The translations under genes and the position numbers were made by a program. This document shows, one piece after another, positions 43,219-53,313 of a stretch of 64,000 nt of DNA. Every line of letters starts with the position of its first letter. Position 1 is the first letter of the stretch. Source of the stretch: Micromonospora parathelypteridis. GTDB lineage: Bacteria; Actinomycetota; Actinomycetes; Mycobacteriales; Micromonosporaceae. The stretch covers positions 2,108,001-2,172,000 of the forward strand of contig NZ_JACHDP010000001.1 of the NCBI RefSeq assembly GCF_014201145.1, written 5' to 3'. The notes beneath the pieces are model-generated. The model saw only the letters and a list, made by a program, of their open reading frames with translations, had not been told where the DNA came from and did no database searches.

Positions 43219-44003
43219 CGCTGCGCCTCCGCACCCAGGAAGTGCCGCAGGTAGCGCGGGTTCATCCGGTCCAGGGAGAAGAGCACGTAGAAGTCCGCGC
43301 ACCCGAAGTCGGGGTCGTACGACGGCTCACCACAGATCCACGCGCCGAGCCGGAGATAGCCACGCAGCAGCGGCGGCACCGCGACACGCCCGGCCGCGTC
43401 AGCCCCCAACGGGGCAGCGGCGGTGAGCGCGGCGGCCGGGTCGGCGAACCAGGGCCGCAGCGGGCGGACCCGCAGCGGCGGCGGCGACAGGTGTCGGGTC
43501 AGGGCCTGGTTCCACACCTCGGCGACCGTCCGCCCACCGTCGCCCACCGGCACCGAGGCACAGCCACCGAGCCAACGGGAGCCACGCAGGTGCAGGTACC
43601 GGACGATGCCGGCCCACATCAGGTTGATCACCGCGCCGGAGCGGTGGTCCGGGTGAACACAGGACCGGCCCGCCTCGACGAGGTCGTCGCGGAGCGGGTC
43701 GAGCGCGGTGAGGTCGAACTCGTCCTCGGCGTACCGCCGGTCCGCGCGGCCGGGCGGCAGCAGCCGGTACGTGCCGACCACGTCGCCGGTGCTGTCCTCG
43801 CGGACGATCAGATGGTCGCAGTACGCGTCGAAGGGATCCACGTCCAACCCGGCCGCACCGGGGAGGAGGGTGGCGCCGAGCTCAATGGCGAACACCTCGT
43901 GACGCAGGCGTTGCGCGGCCGCGACCTGGGTGGGGTCGTCGGCGATCAGCAGGGTGTATCCGCTGGTCGTCAGGGGTGCGCCAGCGGCATGCAGAACGGC
44001 CAT
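43215..44003 (-). CDS. GNAT N-acyltransferase, OlsB-like
   Basis: A 262-residue acyl-ACP-using GNAT of the PF13444 type. It contains AAQRLRHEVFAIELGA, VVGTYRLLPP, EAGRSCVHPDHRSGAVINLMW and DFGCADFYVLFSLDRMNPRYLRHFLG; the last part is typical of L-ornithine N-acyltransferases. It would add a 3-hydroxyacyl chain to the alpha-amine of ornithine. It is first in the operon with the OlsA-like gene. The substrate is inferred from the family and the pairing. Confidence 0.8.
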   Translation of the reverse strand: MAVLHAAGAPLTTSGYTLLIADDPTQVAAAQRLRHEVFAIELGATLLPGAAGLDVDPFDAYCDHLIVREDSTGDVVGTYRLLPPGRADRRYAEDEFDLTALDPLRDDLVEAGRSCVHPDHRSGAVINLMWAGIVRYLHLRGSRWLGGCASVPVGDGGRTVAEVWNQALTRHLSPPPLRVRPLRPWFADPAAALTAAAPLGADAAGRVAVPPLLRGYLRLGAWICGEPSYDPDFGCADFYVLFSLDRMNPRYLRHFLGAEAQR

Positions 44004-44163
44004 GGGATCTGTCTAGGTGCCCGGGTTGCCATCCACGGGGACCACTGGTGTCGTTCGGGTGAACGCCGGCAGGCGAGACCGCGAGCCACACCCGGCGGTG
44101 GGCGTGCGAGGCTGCCGGGGCGGACCGGCGAACGCGCCGGCACGCCCCCACCGGAGGTCGATG

Positions 44164-44811
44164 ATGCGTATCGAGTCCCGCTACAACGGGCCCGCCGGAT
44201 CCGGCAACGGCGGTTGGAGCGCGGGAGTGTTCGCCGCCGAGGCCGGCGGCACCGGCCCGATCGAGGTGACGCTGCGCCGGCCACCGCCACTGGAGACCGC
44301 GCTGAGTCTGGTCGACGGCGAGGTCCGTGACCCGGCCGGCGAACTGGTGGCCGAGGTGCGCCCGGCCGGGGTGGTCGACGCTGTCGTACCCCCTGTCGAC
44401 CTGGACACCGCGGTGGCTGCGGCGGCCCGCTACCCCGGCCTTGTCGAGCATCCTTTCCCCAGCTGTTATGTCTGTGGGCCACAGCGGACGGACGGGCTGC
44501 GGATCTTCCCCGGCCGGCTGCCGGACGGCCGGACCGCCGCGCCGTTCCGGGCGCCCGAGCAGGTCAGCGAGGCCACGGTCTGGGCGGCACTGGACTGCCC
44601 CGGCGGTTGGACCGTGCTCGCGCCGGGCCGCCCGTACCTGCTGGGCCGGATCGCCGCCGTGGTCGCGGCGCTGCCCGGGCCCGGCGACGAGTGCGTGGTG
44701 ACCGGGGCGTTGCTCGGCGTCGATGGGCGCAAGGCGCTCGTGCACACCAGCCTCTACGGCCCGGACGGCACGCTGCTCGGCTCCGCCCGGGCAACCTGGA
44801 TCGCCCGCTGA
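44164..44811 (+). CDS. Hotdog-fold thioesterase-like protein
   Basis: A 215-residue protein with FPSCYVCGPQRTDGLRIFPG in its first half and a second hotdog-like half (RPYLLGRIAAVV...GRKALVHTSLYGPDGTLLGSARATWIA). The CxVCG...DGL motif is seen in PaaI/THEM4-like acyl-CoA thioesterases and related hotdog proteins of actinobacteria. The substrate is unknown. Two consecutive ATGs exist; the second (44164) is better spaced from GGAGG. It is divergent from the olsBA-like operon, which makes a lipid role plausible. Confidence 0.7.
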   Translation: MRIESRYNGPAGSGNGGWSAGVFAAEAGGTGPIEVTLRRPPPLETALSLVDGEVRDPAGELVAEVRPAGVVDAVVPPVDLDTAVAAAARYPGLVEHPFPSCYVCGPQRTDGLRIFPGRLPDGRTAAPFRAPEQVSEATVWAALDCPGGWTVLAPGRPYLLGRIAAVVAALPGPGDECVVTGALLGVDGRKALVHTSLYGPDGTLLGSARATWIAR

Positions 44812-44822
44812 ACCCGGCCGTC

Positions 44823-44859
44823 GTCCGTAGGGAGGAGTCGCCTCCGCCCTGCGACGGAC
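44823..44859. terminator. Hairpin after the hotdog-fold gene
   Basis: GTCCGT at 44823-44828 pairs with ACGGAC at 44854-44859, with an inner AGGGAGG/CCTCCGCCCT partial stem. Confidence 0.5.
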
Positions 44860-44952
44860 CAGAAGGTACGGACCGCGCCTGATTGACCTTGTTGCCCCGG
44901 GCCGTCACGCTGTGCCACGGCGTACCTCGACGCCACACACGGGAGGAGAACG

Positions 44953-45888
44953 ATGACTGACGGGCAGCGAAGCCCCACCAGCGACGGTCAGATCGTGGTG
45001 TCCGGTCTGACGAAGCAGTACAAGAACGTGCGGGCGGTGAACGACCTGTCCTTCACCGTGGCGTCCGGGCGGGTCACCGGCTTCCTCGGCCCGAACGGCG
45101 CCGGGAAGACCACCACGCTGCGCATGCTGCTGAACCTGGTCACGCCGACCGCCGGCACGGCCACCATCAGCGGCCGCCGGTACACCGACCTCAGCGACCC
45201 GCTGCGGCACGTCGGCGCGGTGCTGGAGGCCTCCAGCGCGCACAAGGGTCGCACCGGCATCAACCACCTGCGGGTCATCTGCGCGGCGGCCGGGCTGCCC
45301 AAGCAGCGGGCCGACGAGGCGCTGGCCCTGGTCGGTCTGACGCCGGCGGCGAAGCGCAAGTTCAAGGGTTACTCGCTGGGTATGAAGCAGCGGCTCGGCA
45401 TCGCCGCCGCGATGCTCGGCGACCCCCGGGTGCTGATCCTCGACGAGCCGGCCAACGGGCTCGACCCGGAGGGCATCCGCTGGATGCGTGGGTTCCTCAA
45501 GAACCTCGCCCACGAGGGCCGCACCGTGCTGGTCTCCAGCCACCTGCTGTCGGAGATGCAGCTGCTCGCCGACGACGTGGTGATCATCGCGGCCGGGCAG
45601 CTGGTCCGGCAGGGACCGGTCGACCAGGTTCTCGGCTCGATGGCGCAGAGCGCCCGGGTCCGGGTCCGCACGCCGCAGGCCGACGCGCTGGTCGCCGCCC
45701 TGAAGGCGCAGTCGGCGACCGTCGACACCGACGAGCACGGCACGCTGCTGGTGGCCGGGGTGGATGCCCCGACGATCGGCCGGGCCGCTCTGGCCGCCGG
45801 CGTCGAGCTGCACGAACTGACCACCGAACGACCCGACCTGGAACGGGTCTTCCTGGAGCTGACGGCCGGAAAGGCGGGCATCCGATGA
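44953..45888 (+). CDS. ABC transporter ATP-binding subunit (DrrA/CcmA-type exporter)
   Basis: A 311-residue ATPase: Walker A GPNGAGKTTT near residue 47, signature YSLGMKQRLGIAAAM (a variant of LSGGQ), Walker B VLILDEPANGLDPEG and the switch VSSHLL. About 80 extra C-terminal residues follow, as in drug/antibiotic exporters. It powers the membrane subunit encoded 4 bp-overlapping downstream. The ATG follows GGGAGGAGAACG. The substrate is unknown; such pairs export antibiotics, bacitracin-like peptides or lipids. Confidence 0.92.
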   Translation: MTDGQRSPTSDGQIVVSGLTKQYKNVRAVNDLSFTVASGRVTGFLGPNGAGKTTTLRMLLNLVTPTAGTATISGRRYTDLSDPLRHVGAVLEASSAHKGRTGINHLRVICAAAGLPKQRADEALALVGLTPAAKRKFKGYSLGMKQRLGIAAAMLGDPRVLILDEPANGLDPEGIRWMRGFLKNLAHEGRTVLVSSHLLSEMQLLADDVVIIAAGQLVRQGPVDQVLGSMAQSARVRVRTPQADALVAALKAQSATVDTDEHGTLLVAGVDAPTIGRAALAAGVELHELTTERPDLERVFLELTAGKAGIR

Positions 45889-46697
45889 ACCTCGTCCGAG
45901 CCGAACTGCTCAAGATCCGCACGACCAGCACCTGGTGGTGGCTGGCCCTCGGCGCGTTCCTGTCGATCGCCCTGGCCTTCGCGTTCAACGCCTGGTACGC
46001 CGTCACCGTCCTGGGCGGCGACGGCGGGGATGTCGGCGCCAGCCCGGAGCAGTCGACCCCGGCGGCGCAGGCGGCGAACCTCTACACCTCGGGCCAGTAC
46101 CTCGGGCTGATGTTCGTGATGCTCATCGGCATCCTGATGGTCACCAACGAGTTCTTCCACCAGACCGCGACCACGACGTTCCTGACGACGCCGCGGCGCA
46201 CCTCGGTCATCGTCGGCAAGCTCATCGCCGCGAGCCTGCTCGGCTTCTTCTTCTGGCTGGCGACCACCGTGATCGACCTGGCCGCCGGCTCCATCTTCCT
46301 GTCCCTGAACGACTACGGCGCCCAGCTCGGCGAGTGGCCGGTGCAGCGGGCGCTGCTGTTCAACCTGCTCGCGTACGCCATCTGGACGATCCTGGGCGTG
46401 GGTATCGGCACGCTGATCACCAACCAACTCGGCGCGGTGATCACGGCGGCGGTGCTCTACCTGGTCGGTACCCAGGTGGTGGGTCTGCTGTTCCTGCTCC
46501 TGTCGAACCTCCTGGACAGCGAGGCGGTGCTCAAGTGGCAGGTGGTCTGGCCCGCGGTCGCCTCCCAGGTCATGATCACCGAAGGCCAGTCGGAGTTCGT
46601 ACCGGCCTGGTGGGTCGGTGCCCTGGTGCTGGTCGGCTACGCGCTGGTCAGCGGGGTCGTCGGAGTCCTGCTCACTCGGCGGCGCGACATCGCCTGA
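45885..46697 (+). CDS. ABC-2 type transporter permease
   Basis: A 270-residue membrane protein with six hydrophobic segments. It begins MNLVRAELLKIRTTSTWWWL, typical of ABC-2 permeases of the YhfQ/BcrB class that carry the 'ELLKIRTTRSTW' start. The ATG overlaps the ATPase stop by 4 bp. It forms the channel of the exporter. A hairpin terminator follows at 46708. Confidence 0.9.
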   Translation: MNLVRAELLKIRTTSTWWWLALGAFLSIALAFAFNAWYAVTVLGGDGGDVGASPEQSTPAAQAANLYTSGQYLGLMFVMLIGILMVTNEFFHQTATTTFLTTPRRTSVIVGKLIAASLLGFFFWLATTVIDLAAGSIFLSLNDYGAQLGEWPVQRALLFNLLAYAIWTILGVGIGTLITNQLGAVITAAVLYLVGTQVVGLLFLLLSNLLDSEAVLKWQVVWPAVASQVMITEGQSEFVPAWWVGALVLVGYALVSGVVGVLLTRRRDIA

Positions 46698-46707
46698 CGG
46701 CGGTCCC

Positions 46708-46747
46708 GACCCCGGGGCGGCGGCGACAGGCTGGCCGCGCCGGGGTC
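46708..46747. terminator. Hairpin after the ABC exporter operon
   Basis: GACCCCGG (46708-46715) pairs perfectly with CCGGGGTC (46740-46747). The remainder of 46748-46985 holds no gene; a weak TAGCCT at 46893 with TGCCTG 16 bp upstream could be the kgd promoter. Confidence 0.6.
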
Positions 46748-46985
46748 GTCGCCGCTGCCGCGGGTCAGGACGGCGTGAATCCCCGTGCGTACCAGCCCTG
46801 GACCGGCCGCGCAGCGGTTGCTGAACTTCTGGCATCTTCTGTGAAACCGGCCACGGGACCGAGGCGGAAATGCCTGCGCGATCGGTACGGCGTAGCCTGG
46901 GAGCCGTCCATCCCGTGCTCCTAATCGGGCGCGAGGGACACACCGCGTGCCACACAAACCCGCGTGAAAGAGGCGATTACCGGCC

Positions 46986-49900
46986 GTGTCGACCCAGCAG
47001 ACTTCGCAGGAGAACCCACTGGCGGGTTTCGGCCCGAATGAGTGGATCGTCGAGGAGATGTACCAGCGGTACCTCGCCGACCCAACAAGCGTCGATTCGG
47101 CCTGGCACGACTTCTTCGCCGACTACCGGCCAGCGCCGGGTGCGGCCACGCCGCGCGGGGCCGAGACGTCGTCGGAGAAGCCGGCCGCCCCCGAGCCGGA
47201 CGGCCAGCCGGAGGCAGCCGCCACGGTCACCCAGCCGAGCGCCACCGCGCAGCCGGCGACCGCGCCGTCCGCCGCGAAGCCGGCACCGGCCAAGCCCGCC
47301 GCCGCAGCGCCGGCCCCCGCCAAGGCCGCCCCGGAGAAGACCGCCCCGGCCAAGCCGGCCGCCAAGGCCACCGCGCCGACCGCAGACGGTCCGCAGACCA
47401 CGCCGCTGCGTGGCGTCGCCGCGAAGATCGTCCAGAACATGGACGCCTCGCTGAGCGTGCCCACCGCGACCAGCGTGCGCGCGGTCCCGGCCAAGCTGCT
47501 GGTCGACAACCGCATCGTGATCAACAACCACCTCGCCCGCGGGCGCGGCGGCAAGGTCAGCTTCACCCACCTGGTCGGCTACGCGATGGTCCGGGCGCTG
47601 GTCCAGCACCCCGAGATGAACAACTCCTTCGCCGAGGCAAACGGCAAGCCGGCGGTGGTCCGCCCGCCGCACGTCAACCTCGGCATCGCGATCGACCTGG
47701 CCAAGCCGGACGGCAGCCGCAACCTGGTGGTCCCCTCCATCAAGGGCTGCGAGCAGATGGACTTCCGGCAGTTCTGGCAGGCGTACGAGGACGTGGTCCG
47801 GCGAGCGCGGCGCAATGAGCTGACCATGGAGGACTACTCCGGCACCACGATCTCGCTGACCAACCCGGGCGGCATCGGCACCGTGCACTCGATGCCGCGG
47901 CTGATGCAGGGGCAGAGCGCGATCATCGGCGTCGGCGCCATGGAATACCCGGCCCCCTACCAGGGCATGTCCGAGACCACCCTGGCCGAGCTGGCCGTCA
48001 GCAAGATCATCACGCTGACCAGCACGTACGACCACCGGATCATCCAGGGCGCGCAGTCCGGCGAGTTCCTCAAGGTGATGCACGAGCTGATCCTGGGCGA
48101 GCACGGCTTCTACGACCAGATCTTCACCTCGCTGCGCATCCCGTACGAGCCGGTGCGCTGGATGCGCGACGTGGCGGTCAACTCCGAGGGCCAGATCAAC
48201 AAGACCGCCCGGGTGCACGAGCTGATCCACGCGTACCGGGTGCGCGGTCACCTGATGGCCGACACCGACCCACTGGAATTCAAGATCCGCAAGCACCCCG
48301 ACCTGGACGTTCTCCAGCACGGGCTCACCCTGTGGGACCTGGACCGCGAGTTCCCGGTCAACGGCTTCGCCGGCCGGCAGCGGATGAAGCTGCGCGAGAT
48401 CCTCGGCGTGCTGCGCGACTCGTACTGCCGCCGGGTCGGCATCGAGTACATGCACATCCAGGACCCGGAGGAGCGGCGCTGGATCCAGGAGCGGATCGAG
48501 CGCAAGTACGAGAAGCCGGCCGCCGACGAGCAGAAGCACGTCCTCAACCGGCTCAACGCCGCCGAGGCGTTCGAAACCTTCCTGCAGACCAAGTACGTCG
48601 GCCAGAAGCGCTTCTCGCTGGAGGGCGGCGAGTCGCTGATTCCGCTGCTCGGTGAGGTGCTGGAGTCCTCCGCCGAGAACGGGCTGGACGAGGTCGTCAT
48701 CGGCATGGCCCACCGTGGTCGGCTCAACGTGCTGGCCAACATCGTCGGCAAGCCGTACGAGAAGATCTTCTCGGAGTTCGAGGGCCACCTGGACCCGCGC
48801 TCGACGCAGGGTTCCGGCGACGTGAAATACCACCTGGGCCAGAACGGCAAGTTCACCACTCCCGGCGGCGAGCACGCCGTCAAGGTGTCGCTGGTGGCCA
48901 ACCCATCGCACCTGGAGGCCGTCGACCCGGTGCTGGAAGGCATCGTCCGGGCCAAGCAGGACCGGATCGACCTCAAGCTCGAGGGTTACACCGTGCTGCC
49001 GCTCGCGGTGCACGGTGACGCGGCGTTCGCCGGGCAGGGTGTGGTCGCCGAGACGCTCAACCTGTCGCAGCTGCGTGGCTACCGCACCGGCGGCACCGTG
49101 CACGTGGTGGTCAACAACCAGGTCGGCTTCACCACCGCCCCGGAGTACAGCCGGTCCAGCCTCTACAGCACCGACGTGGCCCGGATGATCCAGGCGCCGA
49201 TCTTCCACGTGAACGGCGACGACCCGGAGGCCGTGGTCCGAGTGGCCCGGCTGGCTTTCGAATACCGGCAGACGTTCAACAAGGACGTCGTGATCGACAT
49301 GGTCTGCTACCGCCGGCGCGGGCACAACGAGGGCGACGACCCGTCGATGTCCAACCCCCAGATGTACAAGATCATTGACTCGAAGCGCTCGGTCCGCAAG
49401 CTGTACACCGAGGAGCTGATCGGTCGCGGCGACATCACCGTGGAGGACGCGGAAGAGCTGCTGCGTGACTACCAGGCGCAGCTGGAGAAGGTCTTCAAGG
49501 CCACTCGGGACGCCGCCTCGGCGCCGCGCCAGCTCAACCGGCCGCGCCGCGAGGTCGAGCCGGAGCCGCAGGTCGACACCGCCACCGACGCGTCCGTGGT
49601 GAAGGCGATCGGCGAGGCGCACATCAACCTCCCGGAGGGCTTCACCCCGCACAAGCGGATCCAGCAACTGCTGGACCGGCGGGCCAAGATGTCCGTCGAA
49701 GGCAACATCGACTGGGGCTTCGGCGAGATCATCGCGCTCGGGGCGTTGCTGCACGACGGGGTCACCGTCCGGCTGGCCGGGCAGGATTCGCGTCGTGGCA
49801 CGTTCGTCCAGCGGCACGCCTCGGTGGTCGACTCCCGCACCGGCGACGACTACCTGCCGCTGAAGTCGCTCACCGGCGACGGCGAGCGCTCCCGGTTCTT

Positions 49901-50741
49901 CGTGCACGACTCGCTGCTCAGCGAGTACGCGGCGATGGGCTTCGAGTACGGCTACTCGGTGGAGAACATCAACGCGCTGGTCGCCTGGGAGGCCCAGTTC
50001 GGCGACTTCGTCAACGGCGCCCAGTCGGTGATCGACGAGTTCATCTCGTCGGGCGAGGTGAAGTGGGGCCAGCGCTCCGCCGTCACTCTGCTGCTGCCGC
50101 ACGGCCACGAGGGCCAGGGCCCGGACCACACCTCCGGCCGGCCGGAGCGGTTCCTGCAGATGTGCGCCGAGGACAACATGCGGGTGTCCATCCCGACCAC
50201 CCCGGCGAACTACTTCCACCTGCTGCGCCGCCAGGCACTGTCGCCCAAGCGCAAGCCGCTGGTGGTGTTCACGCCGAAGTCGCTGCTGCGGCACAAGCTC
50301 TGCGTCTCCTCGGTGGAGGACTTCACCACCGGCACCTTCCAGCCGGTCCTGCGCGACACGGCCGCCCCGGCGCCGGAGGCGGTGAAGCGGGTGCTGCTCT
50401 GCTCGGGCAAGGTCTACTACGACCTGTTCCAGGCCCGCCAGGAGCGCGGCATCACCGACACCGCGATCCTCCGGATCGAGCAGCTGTACCCGCTGCCGGT
50501 GGAGGAGATCCGGGCCGCCCTCGCGCAGTACCCGAACGCCGAGGACTTCGCCTGGGTGCAGGAGGAGCCGGCCAACCAGGGCGGCTGGTCGTTCGTCGCG
50601 CTCAACCTGCTGGAGCACCTCGCGGACGTTCGGCTGCGGCGGATCTCCCGCCCGGCCGCGGCCGCCCCGGCGGTCGGCTCGGCCAAGACCCACGAGGTCG
50701 AGCAGACCGCGCTGATCGAGGCGGCCCTCCCCCGCCCGTGA
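46986..50741 (+). CDS. kgd: Multifunctional 2-oxoglutarate decarboxylase/dehydrogenase (Kgd, SucA-type with E2 domain)
   Basis: A 1251-residue fused enzyme. The first 35 residues ([31 protein letters not shown]) are the E1o N-terminal motif. An Ala/Pro/Lys-rich linker runs to about 135. The E2-type acyltransferase core spans about 140-370, with the [15 protein letters not shown] catalytic His. The ThDP-dependent E1 body follows ([50 protein letters not shown], ...[11 protein letters not shown]). It decarboxylates 2-oxoglutarate and, with lipoamide partners, makes succinyl-CoA in the TCA cycle. In mycobacteria the FHA protein GarA inhibits it. The GTG start has only a weak, distant GAAAGAGG. 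Confidence 0.95.
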   Translation: MSTQQTSQENPLAGFGPNEWIVEEMYQRYLADPTSVDSAWHDFFADYRPAPGAATPRGAETSSEKPAAPEPDGQPEAAATVTQPSATAQPATAPSAAKPAPAKPAAAAPAPAKAAPEKTAPAKPAAKATAPTADGPQTTPLRGVAAKIVQNMDASLSVPTATSVRAVPAKLLVDNRIVINNHLARGRGGKVSFTHLVGYAMVRALVQHPEMNNSFAEANGKPAVVRPPHVNLGIAIDLAKPDGSRNLVVPSIKGCEQMDFRQFWQAYEDVVRRARRNELTMEDYSGTTISLTNPGGIGTVHSMPRLMQGQSAIIGVGAMEYPAPYQGMSETTLAELAVSKIITLTSTYDHRIIQGAQSGEFLKVMHELILGEHGFYDQIFTSLRIPYEPVRWMRDVAVNSEGQINKTARVHELIHAYRVRGHLMADTDPLEFKIRKHPDLDVLQHGLTLWDLDREFPVNGFAGRQRMKLREILGVLRDSYCRRVGIEYMHIQDPEERRWIQERIERKYEKPAADEQKHVLNRLNAAEAFETFLQTKYVGQKRFSLEGGESLIPLLGEVLESSAENGLDEVVIGMAHRGRLNVLANIVGKPYEKIFSEFEGHLDPRSTQGSGDVKYHLGQNGKFTTPGGEHAVKVSLVANPSHLEAVDPVLEGIVRAKQDRIDLKLEGYTVLPLAVHGDAAFAGQGVVAETLNLSQLRGYRTGGTVHVVVNNQVGFTTAPEYSRSSLYSTDVARMIQAPIFHVNGDDPEAVVRVARLAFEYRQTFNKDVVIDMVCYRRRGHNEGDDPSMSNPQMYKIIDSKRSVRKLYTEELIGRGDITVEDAEELLRDYQAQLEKVFKATRDAASAPRQLNRPRREVEPEPQVDTATDASVVKAIGEAHINLPEGFTPHKRIQQLLDRRAKMSVEGNIDWGFGEIIALGALLHDGVTVRLAGQDSRRGTFVQRHASVVDSRTGDDYLPLKSLTGDGERSRFFVHDSLLSEYAAMGFEYGYSVENINALVAWEAQFGDFVNGAQSVIDEFISSGEVKWGQRSAVTLLLPHGHEGQGPDHTSGRPERFLQMCAEDNMRVSIPTTPANYFHLLRRQALSPKRKPLVVFTPKSLLRHKLCVSSVEDFTTGTFQPVLRDTAAPAPEAVKRVLLCSGKVYYDLFQARQERGITDTAILRIEQLYPLPVEEIRAALAQYPNAEDFAWVQEEPANQGGWSFVALNLLEHLADVRLRRISRPAAAAPAVGSAKTHEVEQTALIEAALPRP

Positions 50742-50759
50742 CCTGACCGCACTGCGAGA

Positions 50760-50795
50760 GCCGGGGCAGGCCGTTCACCACGGTCCTGCCCCGGC
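50760..50795. terminator. Perfect 11-bp hairpin after kgd
   Basis: GCCGGGGCAGG (50760-50770) pairs with its complement (50785-50795), with an inner CCG/CGG closure in the 14-nt loop. Confidence 0.8.
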
Positions 50796-50856
50796 TCCGT
50801 CGGTCCACCCGCAAACCCACCCGGCCCGCGCCGGGCCGAGCACGAGGACATACGCG

Positions 50857-51042
50857 ATGTACTTCACCGACCGTGGCATCGAGGAGTTGGTCGAACGCCG
50901 GGGCGACGAGCAGGTGACCCTGGAGTGGCTCGGCGAACGCCTACGCGACTTCGTCGACCTCAACCCCGACTTCGAAACCCCCATCGAACGCCTGGCAACC
51001 TACCTGGCCCGCCTGGACGACCCCGACGACGACGACGCCTAA
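50857..51042 (+). CDS. DUF6104 small acidic protein
   Basis: A 61-residue protein, MYFTDRGIEELVERRGDEQV to LARLDDPDDDDA, matching the DUF6104 family that often follows kgd in actinobacteria. It is acidic and helical, with no known function. It might modulate the Kgd complex, but the only evidence is proximity, and a strong terminator stands between them. GAGGA lies upstream of the ATG. Confidence 0.75.
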   Translation: MYFTDRGIEELVERRGDEQVTLEWLGERLRDFVDLNPDFETPIERLATYLARLDDPDDDDA

Positions 51043-51083
51043 CCCCCACCCCCACTCCCATCCCCCGCCCGCCCCGCCGCTGT

Positions 51084-51140
51084 TGATCATGAAGTTGTGC
51101 GCGCGTGTCGTCGGCGTGTCGGCCCATAACCTCATGATCA
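51084..51140. repeat. Intergenic palindrome, class A copy 2
   Basis: The arms TGATCATGAAGTTGTG (51084-51099) and 51125-51140 match at 14 of 16 positions. The 25-nt spacer contains GCGTGTCGT, as in copy 1 at 1891-1953. The left flank (51043-51076) is C-rich and the right flank (51141-51240) is G-rich, also as in copy 1. Confidence 0.8.
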
Positions 51141-51149
51141 CCGGGAACA

Positions 51150-51220
51150 GGGGCGGGGCTGGGGGCCGGGCCGGGGGCGGGGGCGGGGTGGGGGCGCGGT
51201 GGAGGGGTCGGGTGGGGGTC
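51150..51220 (+). other. G-run tract with G-quadruplex potential upstream of pta
   Basis: Eight or more runs of 3-5 G separated by 1-3 nt lie on the plus strand (the coding strand of pta) directly before the pta promoter. Confidence 0.5.
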
Positions 51221-51231
51221 TTGCGATCTTT

Positions 51232-51243
51232 TAGGGTGGGGTT
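51232..51243 (+). promoter_or_regulatory. Leaderless-type promoter of pta
   Basis: TAGGGT at 51232-51237 is followed by 6 nt and then GTG 51244. The overlapping G-run could also act as a Shine-Dalgarno. Confidence 0.5.
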
Positions 51244-53313
51244 GTGGCTCGCAGTGTGTATCTGACTAGCGTGGGTTCGGGCGGGGGCAAGTCGACAATT
51301 GCCCTCGGGCTGGCGGAGTTGCTGTCCCGCCAGGTCGGGCGGATCGGCGTGTTCCGGCCACTGGTCGCCGACACCGGTCCGGACCCGATCCTCGCCCTGC
51401 TCAGCGAGCGTTACCGGGTCGAGCTGCCGCTGGCCGAGCTGGCCGGAGCGACCTACGCCGAGGCAACCGCCCTGGTGGCCGACGGCCGGCGCGCAGAGCT
51501 GATCTCCGCCATCGTCGAGCGGTACCGGGCGGTGGAGCGGCAGTGCCCGGCGGTGGTCGTGGTGGGCAGCGATTTCGACGAACCAGGCGACCCGGCCCAT
51601 CCCCGGGAGTTGGCGTTCAATGCCCGGCTCGCCACCGAGTTCGGCAGCGTGGTGGTGCCGGTGGTGGATGGCTTCGGGCAGGAGCCGGGGGCCGTCGCGG
51701 CGGCGGTACGCGGGGCGTACCACGATCTGGCCGACCTGGGCGCGACGGTGCTCGCGGTGATCGCCAACCGCGTGCCGGGGCCGATGACGCTGCCCGACCT
51801 GCCGGTGCCCGCGTACGCGATTCCGGAGGTGCCGAGCGTGTCGGCGCCGACGGTGGCCGAGGTGGCGGCGGCGCTCGGCGCCACCCTGCTGGCCGGGGAC
51901 GAGGCCGCGCTCGGCCGGGACGTGTTGGACTTCGTGGTCGGCGCGGCGCACGTGCCGACCCTGCTCAGCCACCTCACCGAGGGCGCCCTGGTGATCACTC
52001 CCGGGGACCGGGCCGACCTGCTCGTCGCCGCGAGCGCCGCGCACGTGGCCGGGCAGGTGTCGGTGGCCGGGCTGGTGCTCACCCTCGGCGAGCAGCCCGA
52101 CCCCCGGGTCATGCGGCTGGTGGAGGGACTGAACACCGGGCTGGCGGTGCTGTCCGTGCGCACCGACAGCTACGACACGGTGGCCGCGTCCAGTCGCATC
52201 GAGGGTCGGCCCAGCGCGGCGAATCCCCGCAAGGTGGAGGCCGCGCTCGGCGCGTTCGAGCGGTGCGTGGACACCGACGACCTGGCCCGCCGGTTGCGGG
52301 TCAGCCGGTCGACGCGGGTCACCCCGCTGATGTTCGAGAACGAGCTGATCGACCGGGCCCGCTCGAAGCCCCGCCACCTGGTGCTGCCGGAGGGCAGCGA
52401 GGAGCGGATCCTGCGTGCGTCGGAGATCCTGCTGCGCCGTGGGGTGGCCGAGCTGACGCTGCTCGGCCGGCCGGACGACATCGCCCGGCGGACCCGCGAA
52501 CTGGGCATCGACCTCGGCGACGCGAACGTGGTCGACCCGGTCACCAGCGGGTGGCGGGACGACTTCGCGGCCGAGTACGCCCGGCTTCGCGCCCACCGGG
52601 GCGTCACTGCGGAGTTGGCGCACGACATCGTGGCCCAGGCCAACTACTTCGGCACCCTGATGGTGGCGACCGGGCGGGCCGACGGCATGGTCTCGGGTGC
52701 CACGCACACCACCGCCGCGACCATCCGACCGGCGTTCGAGATCATCCGTACCGTGCCGGACGTGTCGGTCGCCTCCAGCGTCTTCTTCATGCTGCTCGCC
52801 GACCGGGTCCTGGTCTACGGGGACTGTGCCGTCAACCGCGACCCGGACGCCGCCCAGCTCGCCGACATCGCGATCTCGTCGGCCGACACCGCCGCCCGGT
52901 TCGGCATCGAACCCCGGGTGGCCATGCTGTCGTACTCCACCGGCAGTTCCGGCGCCGGCGCGGACGTGGAGAAGGTCGCCACGGCCACCGCGCTGGTCCG
53001 GGAGCGCCGGCCCGACCTGCTGGTCGAGGGACCGATCCAGTACGACGCGGCGATCGACCCGGCGGTGGCGGCGACGAAGTTGCCGGGCAGCGCGGTAGCC
53101 GGCCAGGCCACGGTCTTCATCTTTCCGGACCTGAACACCGGCAACAACACGTACAAGGCGGTGCAGCGCTCCGCCGGGGCGGTCGCGGTCGGCCCGGTGA
53201 TGCAGGGCCTGCGCCGACCGGTGAACGACCTCTCCCGTGGCGCTACCGTGCCGGACATCGTCAACACGGTGGCGATCACCGCCATCCAGGCGGCCACCGA
53301 GGAGGCCTCGTGA
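51244..53313 (+). CDS. pta: Phosphate acetyltransferase (long form)
   Basis: 689 residues. The N-terminal P-loop-like domain (SVGSGGGKSTIALGLAELL) and a central DRTGG-type domain (about 205-310) precede the C-terminal PTA_PTB catalytic domain from about residue 360. Key segments there are VLPEGSEERILRASEILLRRG, SGATHTTAATIRPAFEII, SYSTGSSGAGADVEKVATAT and FPDLNTGNNTYKAVQRSAGA. It interconverts acetyl-CoA and acetyl phosphate. The stop overlaps the ackA start by 4 bp, forming the acetate overflow/activation operon. Confidence 0.95.
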   Translation: MARSVYLTSVGSGGGKSTIALGLAELLSRQVGRIGVFRPLVADTGPDPILALLSERYRVELPLAELAGATYAEATALVADGRRAELISAIVERYRAVERQCPAVVVVGSDFDEPGDPAHPRELAFNARLATEFGSVVVPVVDGFGQEPGAVAAAVRGAYHDLADLGATVLAVIANRVPGPMTLPDLPVPAYAIPEVPSVSAPTVAEVAAALGATLLAGDEAALGRDVLDFVVGAAHVPTLLSHLTEGALVITPGDRADLLVAASAAHVAGQVSVAGLVLTLGEQPDPRVMRLVEGLNTGLAVLSVRTDSYDTVAASSRIEGRPSAANPRKVEAALGAFERCVDTDDLARRLRVSRSTRVTPLMFENELIDRARSKPRHLVLPEGSEERILRASEILLRRGVAELTLLGRPDDIARRTRELGIDLGDANVVDPVTSGWRDDFAAEYARLRAHRGVTAELAHDIVAQANYFGTLMVATGRADGMVSGATHTTAATIRPAFEIIRTVPDVSVASSVFFMLLADRVLVYGDCAVNRDPDAAQLADIAISSADTAARFGIEPRVAMLSYSTGSSGAGADVEKVATATALVRERRPDLLVEGPIQYDAAIDPAVAATKLPGSAVAGQATVFIFPDLNTGNNTYKAVQRSAGAVAVGPVMQGLRRPVNDLSRGATVPDIVNTVAITAIQAATEEAS

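Noticed and set aside
46977..50693. Open frame of over 1200 codons antisense to kgd
   Set aside because: It is a mirror of the kgd codons with no recognisable motif; the plus frame is an unmistakable Kgd.
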